A DNA stretch of 64,000 bases from Apophysomyces variabilis (lineage: Eukaryota > Mucoromycota > Mucoromycetes > Mucorales > Mucoraceae), in contig MZZL01000133.1 of the NCBI GenBank assembly GCA_002749535.1, positions 1-64,000 of the forward strand, written 5' to 3'. The notes under the pieces were generated by a model that ran no database searches, was not told where the DNA came from, and was given only the letters and a program-made list of their open reading frames with translations. Shown here in pieces: positions 53,443 to 64,000 of this stretch (its first letter is position 1; each line of letters opens with the position of its first letter). Made by a program: the position numbers and the translations under genes.

Positions 53443-56400
53443 TTATATGTCACACAAGTCAACTTCGTCATATTTAGCACCTTGCCAATCCCCACTTGCT
53501 GCAAGCTCCTTTCGTTTCTGCAAGTGCTGTAGCGTTGCCTGGAAATGGCGGCGTACATATTCAGACATGCTGCCAGTATGCTCCACAAGAGACGATGAGT
53601 TGGACGTAGGAGGGTGTTGATCAGGATTGTCCATATTGCTAAGATTCGTATTGATAAGATCGATCAAACCATTGAGATACTTGGCTGTGACCTGAGAGAA
53701 AGAAAGACTAGATTAACACAAAATGTGGGCTCCTAAGTTTATACGTACCTCCTCGTTGCCATTCTCAAAGTAGTAGATATAGCGATTCAGGATTTCCACG
53801 AACAATTCGACATTGGTAGTTGAATCCATGCAACTGTCAGCAATCTTTAACGCCTTTTGGAGACATTCAAGCGCCCGCTTGCCCTTGCGATACAGCTCCT
53901 TCTCGTCATCGTCGTCCTGACGTTCGGTTGCCCACCAGAGATGAGACGAAAGGTACACTGCTCGACATTGGTCAGGTTTCTTGAGAAGTTTGGAGCCATG
54001 AAGTGCCGCCTTCGTAATCAACGTATCATAATTATCATAAGAGAACACACGAGTTCTTTGCAGAGCACCAACAATGCATGTAATTGCTTGGAACTGAGCT
54101 TTCGATTCGGAGATGGATTCTTCGTAGATCGTAAAGGCCTCGACAAAGAACTCATATGCAATCTCTTCGAAACCAATTTCGTCAGCACTTTGACCGGCCA
54201 AAAGGAACAAATTAAGACAAAGATCTGAGCATTCGCATTTATGATGCAGGGTAGAAATCACTTGATGGATAAAGCGGAATAAAGCGGAAGTCTTCTTTTC
54301 CCAGATTTCATCCTGAGCAAAATAGCCAAAAAAAAAAAGAAAATTAGATACGGAAAAATCGGTTCATTCTCATCATCTACCTGTGTCTCCAGCAGTCGAT
54401 ATCTGCGAGCAAGCTTAGCAGCGGCAAAAATCAAGGGCGGGAAAGTATAACGGATACGTTGGCCTCCGTCGCCAAACTGTTTCCTTGCTGCAGAAAGAAG
54501 CTAAAAGTAAAGAGTCAACACAGTGGATAAAATCAAACTCATTCATTTCGTCTTACCAAAAACTGCGTGTCTTCATTGTCTGACTGGAAGAGGTGTACAA
54601 GCTTTGCCATCCAGCCTTGTTCTTCCGCAAATTCTTCTTGTTCAATGCCTGTGAATCCACTTGTGCCTCGACGACCATTTCCATACATGGGTGATGCAGT
54701 GGTGCTGGCGACAGGAGCATCCTTTTGATCGCGCAATAACACGTCGCAAAGCTCTAGCACACCATGTACATCCTCAGGTGTATTAATGACTGTTCCATTC
54801 TTTAGGATCTTGGAAACGACAGCATGCGCCACAGACCGTCGGGTGCTAAAGGGTTGAGAGACAAGGAGAGACTGATAGTGCTCTAATGCCAATAACGTCA
54901 GCACCGAGGGATAGCTGTTAACAGGAGCAAGAAGCAGCGAAAGCAAATTCGCTTCTGTCGCCTTTGAGTGAAGATCGGGCGAGTCGGAAAATTGAACAAC
55001 CTTGTCTTTGGCGTAAGCGAGGATCTGATCTACATAATCCAGTTTTTCGGGATAGCATGAAAGTGACAGATTGATCAAAGACACAAGTAAAGCAGTAAGA
55101 TCTTGAATGGAGAGATCCGATCGTGCCTAGTGTTTGATAGAATAAGTAGACCCATCCAAAAAACGTAATCCTTTTCTTTTTCTTTTACCTTAACCAACTC
55201 TACGATCTGGCCCCAGAATACTACAAACAATTCCACATCTTCAGGTATTCCGCGGACTTTCTTCACAGAGGCTTCCTCCGTCTTCTCTTCTACTGCTGCT
55301 GTTTCGTCTTTCTGTTCGTCTTTCTGTTCATCTTTCTGTTCTTCTTTCTGTTCTTCATTTTCTCCCAGGTTCTCTTCCTTTTTCTCTTCATCTGCCTTTT
55401 CAGTGGAGTCTTCTGCATTTTCGTCTTCTTTTTCATCCAACTTCGTCTCTTCTTCCTGTGCCAACTTTGTCTGCTCCTCCTGCGGCTCCTCCTGCAGTTT
55501 CTTCCTCTTTTCTTCAGCAGCGCGACGTATCTTTTCATTCTGTTCTTCCTTAGCTTCCGCTGGCAATTCTCCTTCTGCTTCGCGGCTAGCATATGCGGCC
55601 AAACGATCAATAAGCGAAATAATAATCTGCTTCACATTCACCCGGGGATGCAACTGTGCTGTAGCTGATAGGAACGGCTGTAGAGTGCGGAGATGGAACT
55701 CGTCGGGAAACACCTAGGATACGTGTTATGCGATGATTCCAGTAAACAGAGTTAAATATTACCTGGATGATAACTTCCATCAGATATTCCTGAGCAATGA
55801 CATCCCGACAATTAACAGCTTGATCTAGAATACCGGGCAAAATAGTCTGCATCATATTATTGGTAAAACATGGATGGTTAATTGGATATAAGAAGAGCGA
55901 GAGAGAAACTAACCGACTGATAGACAGCAAGATCAACACCATCCAGCTGGCTCAATCTTACGAGATTCGTTCCGACCAAAAGTCGTAATTCCTTACGCTC
56001 CGCCTCTCTCTTTTCACGGTCGCGAGAGTGGCCCTGATGTTGCAAGCGCACCCACAATTTGTTCATTTCGGTAAAATTAGTCAATACAAAAGCAATTGAC
56101 TCATGGACGTTGCCATCAGGCCTAAACAAAAAAAAAAAGGTTGGCGATCTCGAATACATCACTTCTATTCGGTTTTTTTTTTACCCAGTGCTATTTCCAA
56201 TAGGCAAGTTATCTCTGGTCAGGCCGCTCAAATGATGGCGTAAAAACAGACCGCGAATAGGATGCTGAACACCTCTCGACATTTCCATCATATCGCGCAT
56301 GATTTCCCGTACAGGAGCGTCGGGCATACCCATGTAAGCAGCACCAACGGTGATCATCAAATACAAACGTGGCACAATGTTCCCAGCATATTGTACCAGC

Positions 56401-56866
56401 TCGTAGAGGTCTGCGAGATGGTGACGCCCCGACGTGTGAGCCTCGGTGAGATAAATAGTAAGATGCCGCAGCGCATCGAAGATAGCCATATCTGGAAACG
56501 GACATTCAGCGAGATTGAAACGGGAAAAAGACTAAGAAATTGAATAGAGCTCGGGACTTACACAGTTCATAGTAGTTTTTCGGTGTCAAAGCTGAAGTGC
56601 GTAATTCAGCCAGCATGTTCGAACAGTGTTTTAAACCGTCCATGAGCTTATTGTTTTCCTGAAAAAGAAAGAATAAATAACAGTTGCTTCGAAGAACAAG
56701 AGAGACACAGAGAGAGAGAGGTGCCATCACTGGAATGAAGACATAAAGAGAGGCGTACCAGGCATTTCTTCATTTGATGAGCCTGGACCTTGACGACGTT
56801 TAGGACTTCATCAAGAAGCTTGGCTTGGTCTTCGATGGGTGCGGGGCTGTTCAATACGACGCTCAT
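53443..56866 (-). CDS. VPS35: Retromer subunit VPS35 with charged insertion
   Basis: Vps35 is the elongated alpha-solenoid core of the retromer coat, which binds Vps26 and Vps29 and returns cargo receptors from endosomes to the Golgi. The start is [20 protein letters not shown] at 56866. Following exons carry [23 protein letters not shown]...[13 protein letters not shown] and [18 protein letters not shown]. They are followed by [20 protein letters not shown], the conserved region that contacts Vps26. At about 55265-55560 lies a strongly charged low-complexity insertion (Glu/Lys/Gln-rich, with [13 protein letters not shown]). The C-terminal half, contacting Vps29, includes [20 protein letters not shown] and [12 protein letters not shown]. 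The stop is at 53443. About ten exons are present; every block is in the order of the family. Confidence 0.93.
55265..55560 (-). repeat. Charged low-complexity segment inside VPS35
   Basis: On the minus strand about 100 codons read mostly Glu, Lys, Gln and Asp. An [13 protein letters not shown] repeat is encoded by a near-perfect 12-base repeat (on the plus strand, units of TTCTGTTCGTCT). The frame stays open throughout, so it is translated. Confidence 0.85.
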
Positions 56867-57864
56867 GGGTCGAAAGTAGAACGCAGAAAGGCTGAGGTGA
56901 ACTGAACAATGGTCTCATGCGCCGTTTAAATTCAACATCGTGTTGCTCAGGCATCCGCTGGGCATCATTTCCGGACCGGACGAAATCTCGCGCAGTTGGT
57001 AACCTAAAGGATTTGACAGAAGGGCTTGCACAGTAGACCAGAAAAATTGTGCGTCCTTCTTATCGGTTTTATCTTTTCCTCTCTTCTTAGTATATTGTTA
57101 CCGCCAATGTAGTTACTCATTAAAAAGTTCGCCCAACAAAAAGGAAAAATGTGCAACAAAATGTAATTCAAAGTGAATATGCTGCATTCTAGTTAAGACC
57201 TACATCCTCCAAACTGTTTATTTTATCACTAAGGGAAAAGTTATCCATGGATTTAAGGAGACATGGTCAACTATCCTTCAAAAAACGGGCCTTGAATTAT
57301 TCAGAAAATTGCATTTATCCGAATTACTCAAGGATTATTTTCAAGACTAGTTTAGTCATTACCGCTGAATGCCATTCTTGTTAAAGGATGCCTCTAATCG
57401 TTACACTGATATCAATCATTGAATCCAACCCATGTTAAAGAATGGCATTGAAGGTATGTTTTTTTATTGTTTGCTACATTGGGAAGGAAAGAGCAGAAAT
57501 CGCTAATAAAACGATCGTTGATATTAATTGTCCAATAAGAGGTACAAACTTACTATCTTACTGGCATTCACCGGCTAAAGCATTTAAGAGGTTCCAATCC
57601 TCGTACTGGAGTATAGAGACCTCCAGAAACAAGGTCCGAGCACGAAATATATTTACGGATATTATCCTCAGATGCATTCAAGAAGTCATCGAGAGTTGTG
57701 GCACCATCTAATGCCCATCGCAGTAGTTGATAGCTGTTTTATCTTCTATCTCACTTGGGCTTTGCTTTAACTATGGATATTATTTCACACCTTCATCAGG
57801 AATAGTTTGTAAAATACCAAAAGTTCCGTGCGCTTTATTTAGCTGTCGTATCTCCAAGTTGCTA
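56867..57864. other. Intergenic region upstream of VPS35
   Basis: About 1 kb. A plus-strand frame at 57442-57711 (MALKVCFFIVCYIGKERAEI...) shows no recognised domain and I do not accept it as a gene. The part next to 56866 should hold the VPS35 promoter. Confidence 0.4.
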
Positions 57865-58570
57865 TCCTAAGCGTCTTATTATGCATTCCTTAGTATGTTG
57901 GCCGAAAGGCTCTGGCGTTATACAAATCTTGGCGCAAGGACATGCCATTCCATTTCCTTGGGCGTTTCGGCGTCGTTTGGAGGAGTATTTTGTATTCGGG
58001 GAGGTTTCAGAATTTTTCGTCAGATTTTGGACATCTTGTACTACATATGACGGAGATCTTGACATTTAGCTAATTTATAATCTTCTTACTGTACTTGAAG
58101 ATTGAGACAGCCTCGACGTATCGGGCAGCGTACTTCGTTACAGAAGTATCAACGCTCTTCCCGTCATGAACATACGTAGGCAACATCGTTTCATCGTCTG
58201 TTGCGCAGCAATTATCCAGCTACTACATTCTTTCTGTGTTGATGTGCCTTGACATGGACAACGGTAGTAAAGTACTGGTTGACAATGTCGTTTCTAACTG
58301 TTTACCAATCGGTGACTTTCGTTTTTCTTGCCCTGCAAGGACGGCCATTCGTTTAGCGTATATAGCAAAATTCTCCACTTCTTTCGGTGTTTCATATCCG
58401 TCCAGATCATCGTTGGCGTTAACGCGTTCTAATTTCCGTTTGGTAGCTGTTACTGATATCAGATAGCAATTCTTATAAAATAAAGGAAAGAAGATCAAGC
58501 CATAAATACGTCCTTCCATGAAACGACCCTTGCTTAACAAGAAGTCTATATTCTTTGCATGTCGAAACAT
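57865..58570 (-). CDS. Uncharacterised spliced gene fragment
   Basis: Minus-strand blocks suggest a spliced gene of unknown function. From 58570 an MFRHAKNIDFLLSKGRFMEG block continues to TKRKLERVNANDDLDGYETP and FAIYAKRMAVLAGQEKRKSP (to ~58300). A second open block at about 58225-58090 reads NCCATDDETMLPTYVHDGKS and VTKYAARYVEAVSIFKY. A GTAAGA donor and a TATGTAG acceptor join it in phase to a final exon (about 58045-57865) with VQNLTKNSETSPNTKYSSKR and a cysteine group (CPCAKICIT...CII). The first joint could not be closed in frame, so this may be a relic. No domain was recognised. Confidence 0.35.
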
Positions 58571-59108
58571 TTCGTATAATTACTGTGTGCGATCGAACGT
58601 TGACAATCTTAGAAGGTCACTTTTATGCTTGCATCTTCGATTCTTAGTATCAAGTTATCGTTGCTCTTCAGTGGGATCTTTCAAATAGTGGCCTCCATCT
58701 GCGTACCCGACATTCTTCTACAGGGATAAAAGCGAGCGGTGTCGTCTCAAAATGAGTCTTTGCTGACAATATGAATCACTCTATCTATTGCTGTTCTGCT
58801 TGAACGATGCGGCCCGCAACATAGAAAAGGGGAAGATATCTCACGAGTCCATCTTTCAGAGATCTACTTATAACCTCGATGATGATGGTTAAGGGGCATT
58901 CTCACATCTGCTGTGGTGTGCTAGGTCATGTTGTAACCATAAACCTCTGAAAACTTTAAAAAGGACCGTTTTCTCTGGACGAAACGGGCCAGCTTTAAGG
59001 GCAAAAAATCCATTGACCAGTCACGGCGATTACCAAAAATGATAGTCTGCACAGTCATGCTGACCCCCCGCAACGTTAACTTCTTTCTTTTATAGCGTCT
59101 GTTCGCCA
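58571..59108. other. Intergenic region upstream of IMP1
   Basis: About 540 bases without a recognised gene; the last part is the IMP1 promoter, with no clear TATA box. Confidence 0.4.
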
Positions 59109-59939
59109 ATGAGCCCTTTTGGACGATTCGGAGGGAAGTTATTACGTGCAGCCGGTTATACCGTCCAATTTGCGTGTTTTGTTCATGTATTCAATCAATA
59201 TGTGGCAGAATTGACTTTTGTAAGGATACTTTCCTACTTTGAATAATGAACTTTCATTCAGTGAACTTTGTCCTCATACATTGCCCATTTTATCCCCTTC
59301 CCGTAAAAGTGCATCGGCCCCTCCATGTTACCTACCTTTAACATGACCGGCGAATTTGTTGCGGTAGAACATATATCGAAACACTTCCGAGAATTCCAAG
59401 CAGGGGATGTCATCGTTTGCATTTCACCAGCAGCTCCCGGTCGAGCTGTTCTTAAAAGGATCCTGGGAATGGTAAAGAAACATGAACATACTTATAGCCC
59501 TATTGCTGCGATGGACCTACAGTTACTTAAAAGTCGTTTTACTGCTTGCTTTCTTTTTCTTTTGTTTTTCTTTAGCCTGGAGACAATATATGCGTTGATC
59601 CTACTGTTCCCGATCGCAAATACATTGATGTAAGCGTTGGTATTCCTTTTACTTCCAATTGAACACGAATCTTTTCTTTCTTTTGTCAAGGTGCCTCAAG
59701 GCCATGTTTGGGTTGGAGGTGATAACCTAAGCAATTCAACGGACTCTAGGTCGTACGGACCTGTGGCCATGGGTTTAATTCGTGGACGAGTTTTTGCTCG
59801 GGTAAGTGCCGAATGCATGGAAACCTTATTTATTCTGTAACTGACCTTTTTACTGTTTCTATATATAAAGGTATGGCCTGAATTCAAAATGATACCCAAT
59901 GGATTCACACCCGTCAATCTGGAAGGGTACATGAAGTAG
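59109..59939 (+). CDS. IMP1: Mitochondrial inner membrane protease subunit 1
   Basis: Imp1 is a type I signal-peptidase-like serine protease of the mitochondrial inner membrane, active on the intermembrane-space side in a complex with Imp2, where it matures proteins such as Cox2 and cytochrome b2. Five exons (59109-59219, 59310-59471, 59576-59629, 59691-59801, 59871-59939) give 168 residues, the usual size. A short hydrophobic segment (residues ~15-35) anchors it. The catalytic dyad is Ser42 in GPSMLPTF and Lys86 in AVLKRILGM. The substrate-binding box includes [19 protein letters not shown] and [13 protein letters not shown]. All phases agree. The short C-terminus VNLEGYMK completes the protein. 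Confidence 0.92.
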
Positions 59940-60362
59940 TAACATCAATAGATATATGTATTCCCCAACCCCGCTTTGCATTCTCCAGACTTTACCTTTT
60001 CATCTTCGTTTTACTCCCTTAGACGTCTTCTTGCTCTTCCTATTTCCACCCATTCTGTTTTTTTTTTCTCTCTTTCTCTCTATCCCTCTCACTACCCGAT
60101 TAATTTATATGCAACATTACTTTGTCATCCGAAACGAAAAGAAGTCAAAAAAGTAGCAAGACTGAAAACAAGCTAACGTTTAAAAATATTGCATAAATAA
60201 CTGAGCTGACGAAAAGAAATAACTCGAACAAAAAGAAGAGAAAAAAAGAAACAACTAAGGTCTAAACATAACACATAATGCATAACAAAACGGCGATAAA
60301 GACAAAACTAGGAAAAGAAAGTAACAAAATAACAGCTGTGAAAGAAAAAGAAAGGAAAGCGC

Positions 60363-61829
60363 TTAAACATAGATATCGTTTATCCGCCAATCATAATCGT
60401 ACGTCTGACTCGGAAATGGCGATGTCTGAGAAATACTAGGAGGTGGTGGATACGAAGATCTGATCGAGTCATTCCAGACGTGGGTGATGCTGGTGGAAGA
60501 TGGAAATGTTTTGAAGTCAGACGAATTGATCACGTTTTGGGGTGAAGATTTCCAGAAAGACGAATGGTTCGAAGTCATACTTGTAGGTGAAGGTCGCCAT
60601 AAGGAAGTGGTTCCTTCTGTAGAAGTGGACATGGAGTGTCTTTTGTCATGTTGTGAGCGACCCCATGATAAACGAATACGGGACGATCCGATCTGGAAAC
60701 CATTCATTTGCTCTATCGCCATTTCAGCGGCCTGTCGGGATATGTATTGAACAAAACCGCAGCCTTTGCCTGGTGGTATCTTTACATAAATGATGCGACC
60801 GAACGGAGCAAAATAACGTCGTAACTCATCTTCGGAGATGGGTGTCGAAAGTCCTCCGACAAAAACGGTTGTGTTGTTGATATCGGAAGGCTGTAACAAT
60901 GCAGGCGCCTGGAGCGCAAGCTGATAATAACGTGCACAGTTGGTTTTTGGTGTTGCTAATGATACCCGTAAAGGACGATTGCCGCAATAAGAGCCATCCA
61001 TTTCCACCAAGGCTTCTTGTTGCTCCACAGGATCATGAAACCGCACAAACCCAAAACCCCTTGAAGCCCCTGAGGAAGGGTCCGTCATGATTTTGGCAGA
61101 ATGACAGGAAGGATATCTCCGACGAAAAATAGACTACATGTTCAATAACCGTGCAATAGGACGGAAAAAAAAAGGCAAAGAAAGGAACAACAAAAAAAGT
61201 TGAGCAATGGATGAGTAGGAATCAAACTGTTTTCTTTTTTTGCTTCAATGCATAAATAAATAAAATACTTACCAGAAGATAAGTCTCATCGACCTGTGCG
61301 CTCAAATCACCTACGAACAGACTATACTCGGGCGCACGGTCCTCCCTGAACAAATATTGTGAGAATACTTTCTTTGTTTATAACCGCAAAATAGGAAACT
61401 TACTTTCGATCATTAATACCGCCACCTGATGCCCAGTTTAATCGGAACGTTTTTTGCGTGTTCGGGATTCTGGTGCCGTGAATCGTTGCCAAAGCCCTTT
61501 GCGCTGCAAGTTCTGATGTAAATCCGACAAAGGCGTAACCACAGCTTATACTGTAAATGGTGTTTTATTTTGTGTTTTGGTCGGTGTGTGATTGACAGAG
61601 AGAGTGTGTGAGAGATTGGAGCGAAAAGAGAAATAAGAAAAAAAAAAAGAAGAAATGGTGGTTTTGTGTGAATATTTTCTAATCTCGAGTTGGATACTCT
61701 ACCGAACAAGAAAAAGAAAGCGTACCCAGTTTTCTTGTCTCGTATCAGTTTCACTATGACCTGTTCCCCTAAATTATACCACAGATTGCGAATATAAGGT
61801 TCATCCATCCATGCCTCGAGATCACCCAT
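60363..61829 (-). CDS. NAM8/TIA1-like RNA-binding protein with three RRMs
   Basis: The product resembles yeast Nam8 and Ngr1 and plant UBP1/RBP47-type proteins, which bind U-rich RNA; Nam8 acts in the U1 snRNP to help select weak 5' splice sites. Four exons (61829-61726, 61550-61404, 61345-61273, 61133-60363) join in phase to give 364 residues. RRM1 runs from MGDLEAWMDEPYIRNLWYNL through CGYAFVGFTSELAAQRAL. RRM2 has YSLFVGDLSAQVDETYLL and SRGFGFVRFHD. RRM3 has TTVFVGGLSTPISEDELRRY and GKGCGFVQYISR. The C-terminus is Ser- and Pro-rich. The RRM1 domain starts directly at the Met, so an upstream exon is possible, but none was needed. The gene sits head to head with no close partner. Confidence 0.88.
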
Positions 61830-61962
61830 CCTAAAGAATGTCAGGAAATAGGCGAGGTATAATCTATCACAATGAATACCATAGTGTTGATTTACAATCG
61901 TAGTTGTGGTATGTAGGTGAGAGCATGATCTATTCTCAGACAGACAAATGAACCTAAAAAGA

Positions 61963-62060
61963 AGAAGCAAGACAGAGAGAGAAAAAGAGAGAGAGAGGGA
62001 AAGGGAAGGGAAAAGGGAAGAAGGGAAGAAGAAGAGGAGAAGGGAAGAAAAAGGAAAAGA
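61963..62060. repeat. GA-rich tract upstream of the RNA-binding gene
   Basis: A purine run of about 95 bases (GAGAGAGAGAGGGAAAGGGAAGGG and similar) lies 130-230 bases before the ATG at 61829. In the transcribed sense it is a pyrimidine tract, probably promoter sequence or 5' leader. Confidence 0.6.
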
Positions 62061-63166
62061 GGTCGTGCATACGCTGTTCAACTTTAGGTGGGTATAAATA
62101 AAGCTAGGCTAAGACTCACCTTTTTTTTTTCTCACTGTTGGACAAATATAGGATGATCAGCTGAAATGACCGATGGCATTCGACGGGTCATTTGCACCGT
62201 TTGCACACGCACACATACACACATAACCATGTTTATAACCGGTTTAGTTATTATCACTTGATATTCCACCAGAAAGCATCCTCTTCCTCATCCTACTTTT
62301 TATTTATTATCCTTCTCCTCTTCGTCATCATGCACTCAATTCCCACTGGTCTCTCTCTCTCTCTTTTTTTCTCTCTAACTATCTATCTATCTCTCTAAGC
62401 CAGGTTGGGCGGAGCATGCGGTGCTTGAATGGTAGACATCTACATCTACCACCGCCACCCACCACGCTTCAGTTTCACTATCATGCTGATAGAAGAAAAT
62501 TATAGTTTCCTTTTACCCTTGTGTACTATATTTCTCATCAAAAACTGGTTACATACGTAATAGCGATCTACTCAAGAATAAATATATTTGACACGTTTTT
62601 CTAAGAATAGTGCTTGCAACATTGGAAAAGAAAGAAACGGAAATCTCTACGGACAGTTTCCCTTGTATACTGTATCAGATAGATATCACTGGAAGAACTT
62701 CCACAATAATATGTAATTCGCTAGTTGCACCTAATGATGACTAGCCGGGCCGAATCAACTGCTTATCTTCCTACTATCTTCTCCCTGCCCTTTTTTTTAT
62801 TCATCGCTGTACATATTCTTCTTTTGTCCCTGAGCGAATATCTTGATGGTTTTATAGAACATGATCAATAGTGTCTGATCAACGTCATGATATATATATA
62901 TATATATCGAGATCTGCATATAATACCAAGTTTGATTGAATGTTCCGCAAAATAAGAAGGAAAAAAGAAAAAAAGAAAACGTCTAAGGGAACTGTGTTGG
63001 AAGTTGTCGAGAGTTCGGATGTATTGAAATCGTAATGTTAACGAAGCAGCGCTACTAGAATTTCAAGCGTTGAGCGCAGGCTTGTGTCTGGCCACATCCG
63101 TGGCGCTTGAAGGAAGAATAAGGGGCAAAACCTGTCACAAACAGATACATCCTTTGCTTTGACACT
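62061..63166. other. Divergent promoter region before the LIM gene
   Basis: About 1.1 kb between two divergently transcribed genes. It holds pyrimidine microsatellites (TCTCTCTC around 62350-62400) and an (AT)n run near 62890-62907. No gene is supported. Confidence 0.5.
62890..62907. repeat. (AT)n microsatellite
   Basis: An uninterrupted run of about nine AT units in the intergenic region before the LIM-domain gene. Confidence 0.8.
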
Positions 63167-64000
63167 ATGCCGCCACGCTTTGGAGGAGCTCCACAATGCC
63201 CGAGATGCCAAAAAGGTAAGCTATACTCGAATCTATTCTATATGCTTATTCACGGGCAATCCGTAAGCTGTTTACATGGCCGAGCAGGTAATTCGTTAGT
63301 GCATTCAACAAGCAGGCATTCAATGACTCAATGCATGCTGTACAAAGGTCATTGGTCCTGGAGGCGCCTGGCATCGTAACTGCTTGACATGCAAGGTATA
63401 TACTCTATCGAAAAGTTTATCAACCACTTAAACAATTGAAAAGGAATGTAACAAGCGCCTGGATTCCACTTTGCTTACGGAAAGAGAAGGAGAGGTTGGT
63501 AACACATACACATGCTCTCTATGCTCCGTTATTGACATGGCTGAGATACCATAGGCTTATTGTAAAGTATGCTACACGCGTAAATGGGGTCCTAAAGGAT
63601 ATGGATTTGGTAAGTGAATCAGAAGATGGGACAAACGAACAGTTAGCATGACTTTTGTCTTCCTTTGTCTCTTCCTGCAGCTGGTGGCGCCGCCTTTTTA
63701 AGCACAGAGAGCAAGATGCCAAGTGAAATAGTGAAGCAAGCAATCCCAGATAGTGTTTCCAGTCCTACAATGCCGGTGAATCAGCCTTATTCTGCACCAC
63801 CCGTTGTTCCTCCCAAACCTACGAACGCCTCTACAATCTCACCTTCATCCTCTGCACAGGCTTCACCTAAATTACCTCCACGGCCACGAGCAGCATCGTT
63901 GGAACAGGCTAACATAAACACATCGTCGGAAGATATAGATTCTCCAACCATGAGTTCGTTCTGGTCAAAACCAGCTAGTAAGCCCGCCTATACAAAGACC
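63167..64000 (+). CDS. LIM-domain protein, 3' end outside the window
   Basis: The N-terminal part of a LIM protein, a zinc-binding adaptor of the cytoskeleton or nucleus, is encoded in six exons so far: 63167-63215, 63268-63287, 63348-63395, 63444-63494, 63555-63609 and 63681 onward. The LIM pattern is complete: CPRC, then H-x2-C in WHRNC, C-x2-C in CKEC, and C-x2-C in YCKVCYTRKWG. The exon at 63268-63287 is only 20 nt (AVYMAEQ), and skipping it would break the frame. After WGPKGYGFAGGAAFLSTESK the protein becomes Pro/Ser-rich (VVPPKPTN, KLPPRPRA), suggesting SH3-binding sites. It resembles the CRP class or paxillin-like fungal proteins, but the remainder lies past 64000, so the class cannot be settled. 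Confidence 0.85.

Noticed and set aside
55290..55610. Open frames of about 105 codons opposite and alongside the VPS35 insertion
   Set aside because: They are Arg/Lys- or Ser/Cys-rich shadows generated by the low-complexity repeat.
57442..57711. An 89-codon plus-strand open frame upstream of VPS35
   Set aside because: There is no recognisable domain or supporting intron structure, and the N-terminus looks like random hydrophobic sequence.
1..64000. CRISPR arrays, rRNA genes, riboswitches and obvious tRNA genes
   Set aside because: No regular repeat-spacer structure, rRNA core sequence or complete cloverleaf was seen on either strand, although a covariance-model scan would be needed to exclude tRNAs fully.

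Overview
This is a fungal nuclear contig, most likely from Mucoromycota (Mucorales). The basis is short introns of about 50-90 nt with GTAAGT donors and CTAAC branch points, protein-coding genes of distinctly fungal type (retromer VPS35, SPT4, NAM8-like RRM protein, GH17 glucanase, Sec2 Rab GEF, a CYP509-like P450), and transposon relics resembling families common in Mucorales. No bacterial operons, CRISPR arrays, rRNA genes or convincing tRNA genes were seen. Most genes had to be assembled from several exons by hand, so intron-containing entries are spans with exon coordinates in the evidence.

Layout. Positions 1-8.1 kb are a nested graveyard of DNA transposons: a Tc1/mariner-like terminus (1-115), a broken C2H2-finger gene, a Tc1/mariner transposase relic whose 3' end recurs inverted at 4.1-4.35 kb, a broken gene with a serine-recombinase-like YVRKS motif between those inverted copies, itself hit by a 249-bp hAT-like MITE with a clean 8-bp target duplication, and next to it a degenerate 3.8-kb CACTA element carrying a Tnp2/DUF4218 transposase relic. 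Positions 8.9-19.8 kb hold two intact genes and one dead copy of a small secreted protein family, with the Rab GEF Sec2 and a concentrative nucleoside transporter between them. Positions 20.4-46.5 kb are gene-dense: P450, eIF2B epsilon, a GPI-type secreted protein, a GH17 glucanase, a DDHD phospholipase, glutathione synthetase, a very large UNC79-like protein and SPT4. A C2H2 transcription factor (46.7-47.6 kb) is followed by a gene-poor stretch to 52.5 kb with two doubtful coding relics. Positions 52.5-64 kb hold acireductone dioxygenase, VPS35, an uncharacterised gene fragment, the mitochondrial protease IMP1, a NAM8-like RNA-binding protein and the 5' part of a LIM-domain gene cut by the window end.

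How the genes relate. There is no operon or metabolic cluster; neighbours are mostly housekeeping genes of separate pathways (translation initiation, vesicle traffic, retromer sorting, methionine salvage, glutathione synthesis, transcription elongation). Sec2, VPS35 and the DDHD lipase all concern membrane traffic, and GH17 plus the GPI-type protein both point to the cell wall, but this looks like coincidence of neighbourhood. The most unusual items are the palindromic transposon composite at 1.9-4.35 kb, the UNC79-like channel-complex protein in a fungus, the three-member secreted protein family, a P450 without the usual I-helix acid, and an apparent single-base frameshift in the eIF2B epsilon gene.
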